From assembly GCA_035454085.1 (NCBI GenBank), contig DAOTEJ010000045.1, positions 1 to 20,767 of the forward strand: a stretch of DNA of 20,767 bases, written 5' to 3'. The notes beneath the pieces were generated by a model. It was given only the letters and a program-made list of their open reading frames with translations, made no database searches and was not told the DNA's origin. Below are positions 1 through 6,933 of the stretch, one piece after another (the stretch's first letter is position 1; each line of letters opens with the position of its first letter). This DNA is from DAOTEJ01 sp035454085 (GTDB taxonomy: Bacteria; Pseudomonadota; Gammaproteobacteria; Burkholderiales; Burkholderiaceae_F). Made by a program: the position numbers and the translations under genes.

Positions 1-691
1 AGTACTCGCGCTGGCTCTTCTCCATCTGGCGCTTGACGCGGCCGCGGATGCGCTTTTCCACCTGCAGGATGTCGATCTCGGCCTCGAGCTGCGCCAGCAG
101 CGACTCGAGCCGCTCGCCCAGGGCCACGGTCTCGAGGACCTTCTGCTTCTGCTCGAGCTTGAGCGGCAGGTGCGCGGCCACCGTATCGGCCAGCCGGCCC
201 GGGTCGTCGATGCCGGCAATCGAGGTGAGTATCTCGGCCGGGATCTTCTTGTTGAGCTTCACGTACTGGTCGAACTGCGCGACCAGCGCCCGGCGCAGCG
301 CCTCGATCTCGGGGCTGCCGGGACCATCGGGGGGCAGCGGAAACACGTCGGCGGAGAAGTGCTGCTCGCCGTCCTCGACGCTCTCGATGCGGGCGCGCTG
401 GGCGCCCTCGACCAGCACCTTCACGGTTCCGTCGGGCAGCTTGAGCATCTGCAGGATGTTCGCCACGCAGCCGATTTCGTACATGTCCTCGGGCGAGGGC
501 TCGTCCTTGGCCGCGCTCTTCTGGGCCACGAGCATGATGCTCTTGCCGGCCTCCATGGCCGCCTCGAGCGCCTTGATCGACTTGGGACGCCCGACAAAGA
601 GGGGAATCACCATGTGCGGGAAAACGACCACGTCGCGCAGAGGCAGCAAGGGCAGCGTGATCGATTCCTGGGGAAGCAGACTCGTGGTCAT
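1..691 (-). CDS. lon: Lon ATP-dependent protease, N-terminal part (gene runs off the window)
   Basis: Cytoplasmic AAA+ serine protease that degrades misfolded and regulatory proteins. The visible 230 codons start MTTSLLPQESITLPLLPLRD and continue with VVVFPHMVIPLFVGRPKSIKA, the classic opening of the Lon N-terminal (PUA-like) substrate-binding domain. This is followed by the charged helical region (residues about 190-230, ending near KRIRGRVKRQMEKSQREY). The ATPase and Ser/Lys protease domains lie beyond position 1. The ATG at 689-691 is chosen because the N-terminus matches the family start. Lon is the last visible gene of the tig-clpP-clpX-lon string. A 134-base gap separates it from clpX, enough for its own promoter, and a sigma32-like site lies 32 bases upstream. 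Nothing suggests damage; truncation is only at the window edge. Confidence 0.96.
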   Translation of the reverse strand, partial: MTTSLLPQESITLPLLPLRDVVVFPHMVIPLFVGRPKSIKALEAAMEAGKSIMLVAQKSAAKDEPSPEDMYEIGCVANILQMLKLPDGTVKVLVEGAQRARIESVEDGEQHFSADVFPLPPDGPGSPEIEALRRALVAQFDQYVKLNKKIPAEILTSIAGIDDPGRLADTVAAHLPLKLEQKQKVLETVALGERLESLLAQLEAEIDILQVEKRIRGRVKRQMEKSQREY

Positions 692-722
692 GGGGTGTCC
701 TGCGGAGGGAATTCAGGCGAGA

Positions 723-750
723 ACATGGAGGCGGGCACGACGATTGCAAG
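723..750 (-). promoter_or_regulatory. Candidate sigma32 (heat-shock) promoter of lon
   Basis: Reading the minus strand, CTTGCA (745-750) is followed by a 14-base spacer and CTCCATGT (723-730). The sigma32 consensus I know from E. coli is CTTGAA, 13-15 bases, CCCCATNT. The -35 therefore matches 5 of 6, and the -10 matches 6 of its 7 defined bases. The predicted start near 716 gives a leader of about 25 bases before the lon ATG. lon is a known heat-shock gene in many Proteobacteria. Found by eye, not scored. Confidence 0.55.
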
Positions 751-825
751 TCTGCTCCGCCCCCGAGGGGCGCGCAGCCAATCTAGCATGAAGGAATCGC
801 GCGCCTCGCGGGCAGCGCACGCCGC

Positions 826-2091
826 TTAGCGGGGCGCGCCGGCGACCTTGGGCTGGTCGGAATACATGAGGATGGGCCGGCCGCCGACGACGGAATTCTC
901 GTCCACCACGACCTTGACCACGTTGGTCTGCCCCGGCAGCTCGTACATGACGTCGAGCAGCACGCCCTCGACAATCGAGCGCAGCCCGCGTGCACCGGTC
1001 TTGCGCTTGATCGCCTTGCGGGCGATGGCGCGCAGGGCATCGGGGCGCATCTCGAGCTCCACGCCCTCCATGGCAAAGAGCCGCTGGAACTGCTTGACCA
1101 GCGCGTTCTTCGGCTCGACCAGGATCTCGACCAGCGCGTCCTCGCTCAGTTCGTCGAGCGTGGCCAGCACCGGCAGGCGGCCCACCAGCTCGGGGATCAG
1201 CCCGAACTTGATCAGATCCTCGGGCTCCAGATCGCGCAGCAGCTCGCCCACCGAGCGCTCCGTGGAACTCATCACCTCGGCGCCGAAGCCGATACCGCTC
1301 TTCTCCGAGCGGTTGCGGATGATCTTGTCGAGGCCGTCGAAGGCGCCGCCGCACACGAACAGGATGTTGGTCGTATCGATCTGCACGAAGTCCTGATTGG
1401 GATGCTTGCGGCCGCCCTGCGGCGGCACGCTGGCGATCGTGCCTTCGATCAGCTTGAGCAGGGCCTGCTGCACTCCCTCGCCCGAGACGTCGCGCGTGAT
1501 GCTGGGGTTGTCGCTCTTGCGGCTGATCTTGTCGATCTCGTCGATGTAGACGATCCCCTTCTGCGCCTTCTCGACCTCGTAATTGCAGTTCTGCAGCAGC
1601 TTCTGGATGATGTTCTCGACGTCCTCGCCGACATAGCCTGCCTCAGTCAGCGTGGTCGCATCGGCGATCACGAAGGGAACGTTGAGCATGCGCGCGAGCG
1701 TCTGCGCGAGCAGCGTCTTGCCCGAGCCGGTCGGACCCACCAGCAGGATGTTGCTCTTGGCCAGTTCGACCTCCTCTTTCGAGGAGGCCAGGTGCTTGAG
1801 CCGCTTGTAGTGGTTGTAGACCGCCACCGACAGGATGCGCTTGGCGCGTTCCTGCCCGATCACGTACTGGTCGAGGATGCCGCAGATCTCCTGCGGGCTG
1901 GGCAGGTCGCTCTTGGCCGCGGCGGCAGGCTCGGTGGCCGCCTCGTCACGGATGATGTCGTTGCAAAGGTCGATGCACTCGTCGCAGATGAACACCGACG
2001 GGCCGGCGATGAGCTTCTTGACCTCGTGCTGGCTCTTGCCGCAAAAGGAGCAGTACAGAAGCTTCTCGCTGGAACCCTTCTTCTCTGACAT
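826..2091 (-). CDS. clpX: ClpX, ATP-dependent unfoldase of the ClpXP protease
   Basis: Hexameric AAA+ unfoldase that recognises degrons such as the ssrA tag and threads substrates into ClpP. The 421-residue protein is family-typical in length. Visible parts are a C4 zinc-binding domain (C14, C17, C36, C39), Walker A GPTGSGKT (119-126), pore loop GYVGED (152-157), Walker B with IDEID (183-187), the pore-2 loop with RKH, and a C-terminal sensor-2 region with GARGLRSI. It starts 22 bases downstream of the clpP stop, so the two are almost certainly co-transcribed. I see no strong Shine-Dalgarno before the ATG, but the start gives the standard ClpX N-terminus. No anomalies. Confidence 0.98.
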   Translation of the reverse strand: MSEKKGSSEKLLYCSFCGKSQHEVKKLIAGPSVFICDECIDLCNDIIRDEAATEPAAAAKSDLPSPQEICGILDQYVIGQERAKRILSVAVYNHYKRLKHLASSKEEVELAKSNILLVGPTGSGKTLLAQTLARMLNVPFVIADATTLTEAGYVGEDVENIIQKLLQNCNYEVEKAQKGIVYIDEIDKISRKSDNPSITRDVSGEGVQQALLKLIEGTIASVPPQGGRKHPNQDFVQIDTTNILFVCGGAFDGLDKIIRNRSEKSGIGFGAEVMSSTERSVGELLRDLEPEDLIKFGLIPELVGRLPVLATLDELSEDALVEILVEPKNALVKQFQRLFAMEGVELEMRPDALRAIARKAIKRKTGARGLRSIVEGVLLDVMYELPGQTNVVKVVVDENSVVGGRPILMYSDQPKVAGAPR

Positions 2092-2113
2092 GCGTGCGCC
2101 CGTGTGTCGATCT

Positions 2114-2722
2114 TCAGGCGGACTCGCCGCGCTTGACGAAGATCTTGTCGATCAGCCCGTAATTTACCGCATCCTCGGCGCTCATGAAGTTGTCGCGGTC
2201 CGTGTCCTTTTCGATACGCTCGATCGGCTGCCCCGTGCGATCGGCGAGGATCTTGTTCAGTCGCGCGCGCAGATCCAGGATTTCGCGCGCCTGGATCTCG
2301 ATGTCCGAGGCCTGGCCCTGCGAGCCGCCCGAGGGCTGGTGGATCATGATGCGCGAGTTCGGCAGCGCGTAGCGCTTGCCCTTCGCGCCGGCCGACAGCA
2401 GGAAGGCCCCCATGCTCGCCGCCATGCCCACGCAGATCGTCGACACCTGCGGCTTGATGAACTGCATCGTGTCGTAGATCGCCATGCCCGCGTACACCGA
2501 GCCGCCCGGCGAGTTGATGTACAGAGCGATGTCCTTGTCCGGGTTCTCGGACTCGAGGAACAGCATCTGCGCCACCACGAGGTTGGCCGTCTGGTCGTTG
2601 ACCGGACCCACCAGGAAGATCACCCGGTCGCGCAGCAGGCGCGAATAGATGTCGTAGGCGCGCTCGCCGCGCCCGCTCTGCTCGATGACGATCGGCACCA
2701 TGCCGAGTCCTTGGGGATCCAT
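2114..2722 (-). CDS. clpP: ClpP, proteolytic subunit of Clp protease
   Basis: Serine peptidase that forms the tetradecameric chamber partnered by ClpX. The protein has 202 residues. The catalytic triad is readable as S103 (GMAASMGAF), H128 (MIHQP) and D177 (TDRDNF), with the same 25- and 49-residue spacing as in E. coli ClpP. The oxyanion-region NSPGG lies at 70-74. The first ATG is preferred over Met8 because AGGAG stands 11 bases upstream of it. Self-processing of a short propeptide is likely by analogy. It lies 53 bases downstream of tig and 22 upstream of clpX in one transcription unit. Confidence 0.98.
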   Translation of the reverse strand: MDPQGLGMVPIVIEQSGRGERAYDIYSRLLRDRVIFLVGPVNDQTANLVVAQMLFLESENPDKDIALYINSPGGSVYAGMAIYDTMQFIKPQVSTICVGMAASMGAFLLSAGAKGKRYALPNSRIMIHQPSGGSQGQASDIEIQAREILDLRARLNKILADRTGQPIERIEKDTDRDNFMSAEDAVNYGLIDKIFVKRGESA

Positions 2723-2733
2723 GTCTTCTTGCG

Positions 2734-2738
2734 CTCCT
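2734..2738 (-). promoter_or_regulatory. Ribosome binding site of clpP
   Basis: AGGAG on the minus strand, 11 bases before the ATG at 2720-2722. The spacing is a little long but favours this start over the in-frame Met codon seven residues later, which is also present in the protein. Confidence 0.5.
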
Positions 2739-2756
2739 GTTGGGGGTCAGGCGAGG

Positions 2757-2774
2757 CGTCCGCGCGCGCGGACG
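2757..2774 (-). other. Perfect 18-bp GC palindrome between tig and clpP
   Basis: CGTCCGCGCGCGCGGACG is identical to its own reverse complement and begins one base after the tig stop codon. In RNA it could form a 7-8 bp hairpin. No run of U follows on either strand, so it does not look like a full intrinsic terminator. It may attenuate, pause or protect the tig 3' end. Confidence 0.5.
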
Positions 2775-2775
2775 A

Positions 2776-4092
2776 CTACTTGCGGGGGGCGCCGCGGCCC
2801 ATCAGTTCGTCGAAGGCCACTGCCGTGTCGACCACCTTGGCCTTGCCGAGCACCCAGTCCATGACGTTGTTCTCGAGCGCCACCGACTCGAGTTCGGCCA
2901 GGCGCTTGCGGTCGGAAAGGTACCAGTTGATCACGTCCTGCGGGCGTTCATAGCTCTGCGCCATCTCCTCGACCAGTCGGCGCACCTGATCGGGGCGCAC
3001 GGCCAGCCCCTCCTTGGCCACCACCTCGCCCACCACCAGGCCCAGGCGCACGCGACGCTCGGCCTGGGCGGTGAACAGCTCGGGCGGAATGGGCGCGTCC
3101 TTGACGTCCATGCCGCGCGAGGCCATGTCGGCGCGCGCCATCTCGATCAGACGCTGCTGGTCCTCGGCGACCAGTGCCTTGGGCAGCTCGAACTGCGCCA
3201 GACCCGCCAGGGCTTCCATCACCGAATCCTTGGTGCGCGACTTCAGGCGCGAGCTCACCTCGCGATCGAGGTTGGACTTGATCTCCGCGCGCATCTTGGC
3301 CACGTCGCCGTCCTCGATGCCCAGCGACTTGGCGAACTCGGCGTCGATCGCCGGCAGCCTGGGTTCCTCCACCTTCGCCACGCTCACCTCGAACTGCACC
3401 GTCTTGCCGGCCAGATCGCGCGAACCGTAGTCGTCCGGGAAGGTCAGCGGGAAGGTCTTGGTCTGGCCCGGCGCCATGCCCGTCACCGCCGCCTCGAACT
3501 CGGGGAGCATGCGCCCCTCGCCGAGCACGAAGGGGTAGCCCTGGGCCGTGCCGCCCTCGAAGGCCACGCCGTCCTGAGTGCCCTTGAAGTCGATCGTCAC
3601 GCGGTCGCCGGTGGCGGCGGCGCGGCTCACCGACTCGAACTCGGCGCGCTGCTTGCGCATGATGTCGATGGTCTCGTCGATCTCGGCCTCGCCCACCGGG
3701 CACACCGCGCGCTTGACCTCCACGCCGGCGAGCTCGCCCAGGGTGATCTCCGGATACACCTCGAAGGTCGCCGCGAAGCCCAGCTCGGCCGCCCCGTCGG
3801 CCGCCGGCCTGGCCTCGACGCGCGGCGCACCGGCAACGCGAAGCTTGGCGTCGCCCACCGCCCGCACGAAGGCCGCACCGATCTGGTCGTTCAGCACTTC
3901 GGTCTCGACCTGCGGCCCGTAGCTCGCCGCGATCATCTTCATCGGCACCTTGCCGGGCCTGAAGCCCGGCATGCGCACCGTGCGCGACAGCTTGGCCAGG
4001 CGCTTGTCGATCTCCTTGCGCACCTCGGCGGCGGGCAGGCTCAAGTCGATGCGGCGCTCGAGCGCGCCAAGGCTTTCTACGTTCTGAGTCAT
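2776..4092 (-). CDS. tig: Trigger factor, ribosome-associated chaperone
   Basis: Binds ribosomal protein L23 at the tunnel exit and shields nascent chains. The 438 residues compare with 432 in E. coli. The ribosome-binding signature GFRPGKVP is at 43-50 (E. coli GFRKGKVP). A FKBP-type PPIase domain follows at roughly 155-245, recognisable from TGDRVTIDFKGTQDG and the later GEGRMLPEFEAAVTGM. The long helical C-terminal chaperone domain fills the rest. Gene order tRNA-Leu, tig, clpP, clpX, lon is common in this group and points to one protein-quality-control unit. The stop is TAG at 2776-2778. The start is chosen because it gives the standard N-terminus; no clear Shine-Dalgarno is visible. Confidence 0.98.
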   Translation of the reverse strand: MTQNVESLGALERRIDLSLPAAEVRKEIDKRLAKLSRTVRMPGFRPGKVPMKMIAASYGPQVETEVLNDQIGAAFVRAVGDAKLRVAGAPRVEARPAADGAAELGFAATFEVYPEITLGELAGVEVKRAVCPVGEAEIDETIDIMRKQRAEFESVSRAAATGDRVTIDFKGTQDGVAFEGGTAQGYPFVLGEGRMLPEFEAAVTGMAPGQTKTFPLTFPDDYGSRDLAGKTVQFEVSVAKVEEPRLPAIDAEFAKSLGIEDGDVAKMRAEIKSNLDREVSSRLKSRTKDSVMEALAGLAQFELPKALVAEDQQRLIEMARADMASRGMDVKDAPIPPELFTAQAERRVRLGLVVGEVVAKEGLAVRPDQVRRLVEEMAQSYERPQDVINWYLSDRKRLAELESVALENNVMDWVLGKAKVVDTAVAFDELMGRGAPRK

Positions 4093-4111
4093 GGTCTATT
4101 CAACGTGAGGT

Positions 4112-4126
4112 CGTGGCCGGGCCACG
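4112..4126 (-). other. Small hairpin between tRNA-Leu and tig
   Basis: CGTGGC and GCCACG pair across a three-base loop (CGG), in the 47-base leader between the 3' end of the tRNA and the tig start. No U tract follows. It could help tRNA 3' processing or act as a weak terminator; the function is inferred only from position. Confidence 0.35.
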
Positions 4127-4139
4127 GCAGGATTCGGTG

Positions 4140-4226
4140 TGGTGCGGAGGGCGGGACTCGAACCCGCACGCCGGTGAAGGCGTCAGGACCTAAACCTGGT
4201 GCGTCTACCAATTTCGCCACCTCCGC
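4140..4226 (-). tRNA. tRNA-Leu, anticodon UAG
   Basis: An 87-base class II tRNA on the minus strand. The acceptor stem GCGGAGG pairs with CCTCCGC, followed by discriminator A and an encoded CCA (4140-4142). The D arm contains AAATTGGTAGA. The anticodon loop is TTTAGGT with anticodon TAG. The long variable arm (CGCC, six-base loop, GGCG) is diagnostic of Leu/Ser. The T arm is GCGGG-TTCGAGT-CCCGC. The outermost anticodon-stem pair (27-43) reads C:A rather than a Watson-Crick pair. It lies 47 bases upstream of tig on the same strand and is probably cut out of a common transcript. Confidence 0.96.
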
Positions 4227-4267
4227 TCGAGCGTCCCGGCGGACAGCGGACACCGCGGATCGCAGCG

Positions 4268-4273
4268 ATTCTA
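4268..4273 (-). promoter_or_regulatory. Candidate -10 element for the tRNA-Leu/tig unit
   Basis: TAGAAT on the minus strand (5 of 6 to TATAAT), 41 bases upstream of the tRNA 5' end, in the divergent gap 4227-4362. No convincing -35 is visible at 17 bases, so the call is tentative. Confidence 0.3.
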
Positions 4274-4362
4274 AAGGAAGCCGCCTGCCCTCGTTGGCGG
4301 CGGGCGCGACACGACCCCGTTGCTAGACTGCGCGCCTTTCCGACGCGGCCTGCGAGCAGGGC

Positions 4363-5181
4363 ATGGACCCGCACGATTACTGTCTGGCGCGCGGCGCCCG
4401 CAGCGGCTCCAGCCTGCACTACGCCACGCTCTTTCTACCGGCGCCGCAGCGCCGTGCCGTGGTGGCCCTGGCCGCCTTTGCTCGTGAGCTCGACGCCACG
4501 CTGGAGGCGGCCTCCGACCCCGGCGTGGCCCTAGCGCGACTTGCATGGTGGCGAACCGAGCTCGCCGCAGCCGCCGGCGGCGCGCCGAGTCACCCGGTGA
4601 GCACCGCTTTGGCCCAGTGCCTGCGCCAGTCCGATGCCACGCAGACCGATCTTGCCCGCATGCTCGACGGCGCCGAAGTCGCCGCACGCCAGACCCGCCT
4701 GCTCGATGCGGCAGCCCTCGATCGTCACCTCGCGCTCGGCCCCACCGCGCTGGCCCGCCTGTGTGCCGCGCCACTTGGCGTGGAGGCCGACACCGCGCCG
4801 CTCGCCCGGGCCATCGCGCGGGTGCGTCTGATGCGCCGCACCGGCGCCGACGCCCGACGCGACCGGATCTGGCTCCCCGCCGACACATTGCGGGTTCACG
4901 CGGTGCGGCCAGCGGACTTGTTCGCGAGCCGCACGCCGCCCGGCTGGGCCGCGCTCATGGCCGAACAGGCGGCAGCGGCCCGCGACGACTGGCAGGAGGC
5001 CTGCAAGTCACTGGCTCGCGAGCGCTCGGCGCGCGCGCTGCTCGCGCTCGGGCGCATCCACATGCGCCTGCTCGACGAGATCGAGGCCTCAGGCTACGCG
5101 GTGCTGCAGCAGCGCATCGAACTCACGCCGCTCACCAAGCTCGGCCTGGCCTGGCGCACCTGGGTGTTCGGGCTGCGCTGA
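4363..5181 (+). CDS. Squalene/phytoene synthase family protein with degraded Asp motifs
   Basis: A 272-residue all-helical protein of the trans-isoprenyl diphosphate synthase (squalene/phytoene synthase) fold. The opening YCLARGARSGSSLHYATLFL and the phrase LPAPQRRAVVAL are typical of the family, as is the late segment RRDRIWLPADTL. Canonical enzymes bind Mg2+-diphosphate with two DxxxD motifs. Here the first reads RELDATLE (41-48), keeping D44 but with E48 in the second Asp position. At the second, by my alignment to CrtM, N and D are replaced by R155 and R159, leaving only D163. Head-to-head condensation is therefore doubtful. No hopanoid or carotenoid genes are nearby. It stands alone between the divergent tRNA-Leu/tig unit and convergent ilvE. 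Catalytically altered paralogues exist (mitochondrial NDUFAF6), so a non-enzymatic role is possible. The fold call is firm; the function is unknown. Confidence 0.82.
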   Translation: MDPHDYCLARGARSGSSLHYATLFLPAPQRRAVVALAAFARELDATLEAASDPGVALARLAWWRTELAAAAGGAPSHPVSTALAQCLRQSDATQTDLARMLDGAEVAARQTRLLDAAALDRHLALGPTALARLCAAPLGVEADTAPLARAIARVRLMRRTGADARRDRIWLPADTLRVHAVRPADLFASRTPPGWAALMAEQAAAARDDWQEACKSLARERSARALLALGRIHMRLLDEIEASGYAVLQQRIELTPLTKLGLAWRTWVFGLR

Positions 5182-5191
5182 TCCGGGGTGG

Positions 5192-5220
5192 GCGGACCCG
5201 AGCCTTAGCGGCAGGTCCGC
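5192..5220. terminator. Candidate bidirectional terminator hairpin between convergent genes
   Basis: GCGGACC (5192-5198) and GGTCCGC (5214-5220) form a perfect 7-bp inverted repeat around a 15-base loop, in the 59-base gap between the converging squalene-synthase-like gene and ilvE. No clear T run follows on either strand, so it would be an imperfect intrinsic terminator. Confidence 0.45.
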
Positions 5221-5240
5221 AGACACGGTGTGCGGCGCCC

Positions 5241-6329
5241 TCAGACCAGGCGATACATCCAGCCGTGGCGGTCGGGCACGCGCCCGGTCTGGATGCCGGT
5301 GAGCTCCTCGCGCAGGCTCAGGGTCAGCGGGCCCGGCTGGGCCTCGGCCGAGCCGAGCGTCTCCTGGCGGCTCTTGAACTGGCCCACCGGCGTGATGACC
5401 GCGGCGGTGCCGCAGGCAAAGACTTCGGTGATATCCCCGCTCTTGAGGCCCGCGCTCAGCTCGGCCAGGGTGATGCGGCGTTCCTCGATGGGTAGGCCGC
5501 GATCCTTGATCAGTTGCACCAGCGACTTGCGCGTGATGCCGCGCAGGATGGTGCCCTCGAGGGACGGGGTGGCCACCCGCCCGTCCCGATACACGAAGAA
5601 CAGGTTCATGCCGCCCAGTTCCTCGATGGTCGTGCCGGTCTCGGCGTCGAGGAACATGACCTGCGAGCAGCCCTGCTCGTAGCCCTCGGTCTGCGCCAGC
5701 AGCGAGGCGGCATAGTTGCCGCCGCACTTGGCCTCGCCCGTGCCGAACTTGCCGGCACGCGCCGAGTCCAGCGCGATCCAGATCGACACCGGCTTGATGC
5801 CGCCCGCGAAGTACGGCCCCACCGGACTGGCGATCACGCGGTACTCCACGCGGTGCGCCGCGCGCACGCCCAGGAAGTCCTCGGCCGCGATCTCGAAGGG
5901 GCGGATGTAGAGCGACTTCTCGTTGCTGGCATCCGGCACCCACGCCGCGTCGATCGTCACCAATTGCCGCAGCGACTCGACGAACAGTTCCTCGGGCACC
6001 TCGGGCAGCGCCATGCGCCGGGCGCTGGCCTGCAGGCGGCGCGCGTTCTCGGTGGGGCGGAAGGTCCAGATCGAGCCGTCGGCGTGCCGATAGGCCTTGA
6101 TGCCCTCGAAGATCTCCTGCCCGTAGTGCAGCACTGCGGCCGCCGGGTCCATCAGGATGGGACCGTAGGGGATCAGCTTGGCGCTCACCCAGCCCTTGCC
6201 CTTTTCCCACACGCAGACCACCTGATGGTCGGTGCGAGTCTGGCCGAAGATGGGGTTGGCCAGCACGGCGGCGCGCTCGGCCTGCGGCAAGGGATGGGGA
6301 TTGCGCTGGATCTCGAATGACGGGCTCAT
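5241..6329 (-). CDS. ilvE: Branched-chain amino acid aminotransferase (PLP fold type IV)
   Basis: Transfers the amino group between glutamate and the 2-oxo acids of leucine, isoleucine and valine. The 362-residue protein is of the longer BCAT class (eukaryotic-like, about 360 residues) rather than the roughly 300-residue E. coli IlvE. The PLP-lysine region reads TGEAKCGGNYAASL with K201. Other family marks are HYGQEIFEGIKAYR (68-81), the RPTENARRLQ stretch (91-100), and GTAAVITPVG near the C-terminus. It is the last gene of the minus-strand run from alr, 27 bases downstream of the UreE-like gene, so it may be co-transcribed. No ilv/leu neighbours and no leader attenuator are seen. Confidence 0.96.
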   Translation of the reverse strand: MSPSFEIQRNPHPLPQAERAAVLANPIFGQTRTDHQVVCVWEKGKGWVSAKLIPYGPILMDPAAAVLHYGQEIFEGIKAYRHADGSIWTFRPTENARRLQASARRMALPEVPEELFVESLRQLVTIDAAWVPDASNEKSLYIRPFEIAAEDFLGVRAAHRVEYRVIASPVGPYFAGGIKPVSIWIALDSARAGKFGTGEAKCGGNYAASLLAQTEGYEQGCSQVMFLDAETGTTIEELGGMNLFFVYRDGRVATPSLEGTILRGITRKSLVQLIKDRGLPIEERRITLAELSAGLKSGDITEVFACGTAAVITPVGQFKSRQETLGSAEAQPGPLTLSLREELTGIQTGRVPDRHGWMYRLV

Positions 6330-6356
6330 GGTCCGGGGCTCGCGGTAAGGCTGATT

Positions 6357-6920
6357 TCAGTGACGGTGCTCGTGGTCATGCGCGTGGTCGTGACCGTGCT
6401 CGTGGTCGTGCGCATGGGCATGGCCATGTTCATGCTCGTGGCCGTGCTCGTGCCCGCACTCGGGCCCGTGAACGTGGCCCGCCTCGTCGTGCGCCGCCTC
6501 GCGCTCGGGCGAGAACGGCGCGGTGAGTTCGGCCACCTCCAGGCCGCGCTCGCGCAACTCGCGCGCCAACTCGGCATTGGCCGCCACGCGCAGGCAGGGA
6601 TCGGCCACTTCGGCGCGCACCCCGGCGCGGCCCAGAGCGAGCGCGGCACGCAGCAGGGCATCGACCGGGCCGCGCACTTCCAGCACGGGCTCGGCAGCGG
6701 CACCCACCACCCACAGGCCGCTGCCCTGGTCGAGCAGCAGATCGCCCACCTCGATGGGCCGGTGACCGGCCAGCGTGTGGTGCAGGTGTGCGCCCCCGGC
6801 GTCGAGGTGCTCGGGCAGCGCAGCCCGCTGAGCGCTGGTCAGCGGCAGGCGCCTGGCCCGTGCAAGGAGGGCCGCCGCCGGGCGGGCGCTGGCGGGCAGC
6901 AGCTTGGTCAAGGTGGTCAT
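6357..6920 (-). CDS. UreE-like protein with long His-rich C-terminal tail
   Basis: A 187-residue protein that I match to the urease accessory nickel chaperone UreE by the N-terminal RRLPLTSAQRA (23-33), the middle phrase AEPVLEVRGP (76-85) and C-terminal GLEVAELTAPFSPE (126-139), which parallels UreE's GLxVxxxxAPFxPE. The UreE signature GNRH, whose His binds metal at the dimer interface, is not present; the aligned stretch reads LGRAGVRAEV (96-105). The tail from residue 144 carries 19 His in 44 residues, mostly alternating with E, D, G or A, plus C155. It should bind Ni, Zn, Co or Cu. No urease or hydrogenase genes are nearby. The start is the ATG at 6918-6920, where the similarity begins; radA ends 13 bases upstream. 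Role inferred: metal storage or delivery. Confidence 0.75.
   Translation of the reverse strand: MTTLTKLLPASARPAAALLARARRLPLTSAQRAALPEHLDAGGAHLHHTLAGHRPIEVGDLLLDQGSGLWVVGAAAEPVLEVRGPVDALLRAALALGRAGVRAEVADPCLRVAANAELARELRERGLEVAELTAPFSPEREAAHDEAGHVHGPECGHEHGHEHEHGHAHAHDHEHGHDHAHDHEHRH
6360..6480. repeat. Low-complexity His-codon repeat encoding the metal-binding tail
   Basis: On the plus strand, units such as CATG, CTCGTGG and CCGTGCTCGTGG recur imperfectly across about 120 bases. They correspond on the minus strand to alternating His (CAC/CAT) codons of the UreE-like protein. Such tracts often vary in length between strains. Confidence 0.7.
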
Positions 6921-6933
6921 GGCAGTGTCGACT

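Noticed and set aside
33..829. Plus-strand frames overlapping lon and the lon-clpX gap
   Set aside because: The minus strand reads a canonical Lon N-terminus; the plus frames are Ser/Arg-rich shadows.
2723..2775. Sigma32 promoter directly before clpP
   Set aside because: A CCCCCAAC run could imitate a -10, but nothing resembling CTTGAA lies 13-15 bases upstream.
2740..4326. A 528-codon plus-strand frame antisense to tig and the tRNA
   Set aside because: It runs through a tRNA and is the mirror of a clear trigger factor gene; its composition is typical of a GC shadow.
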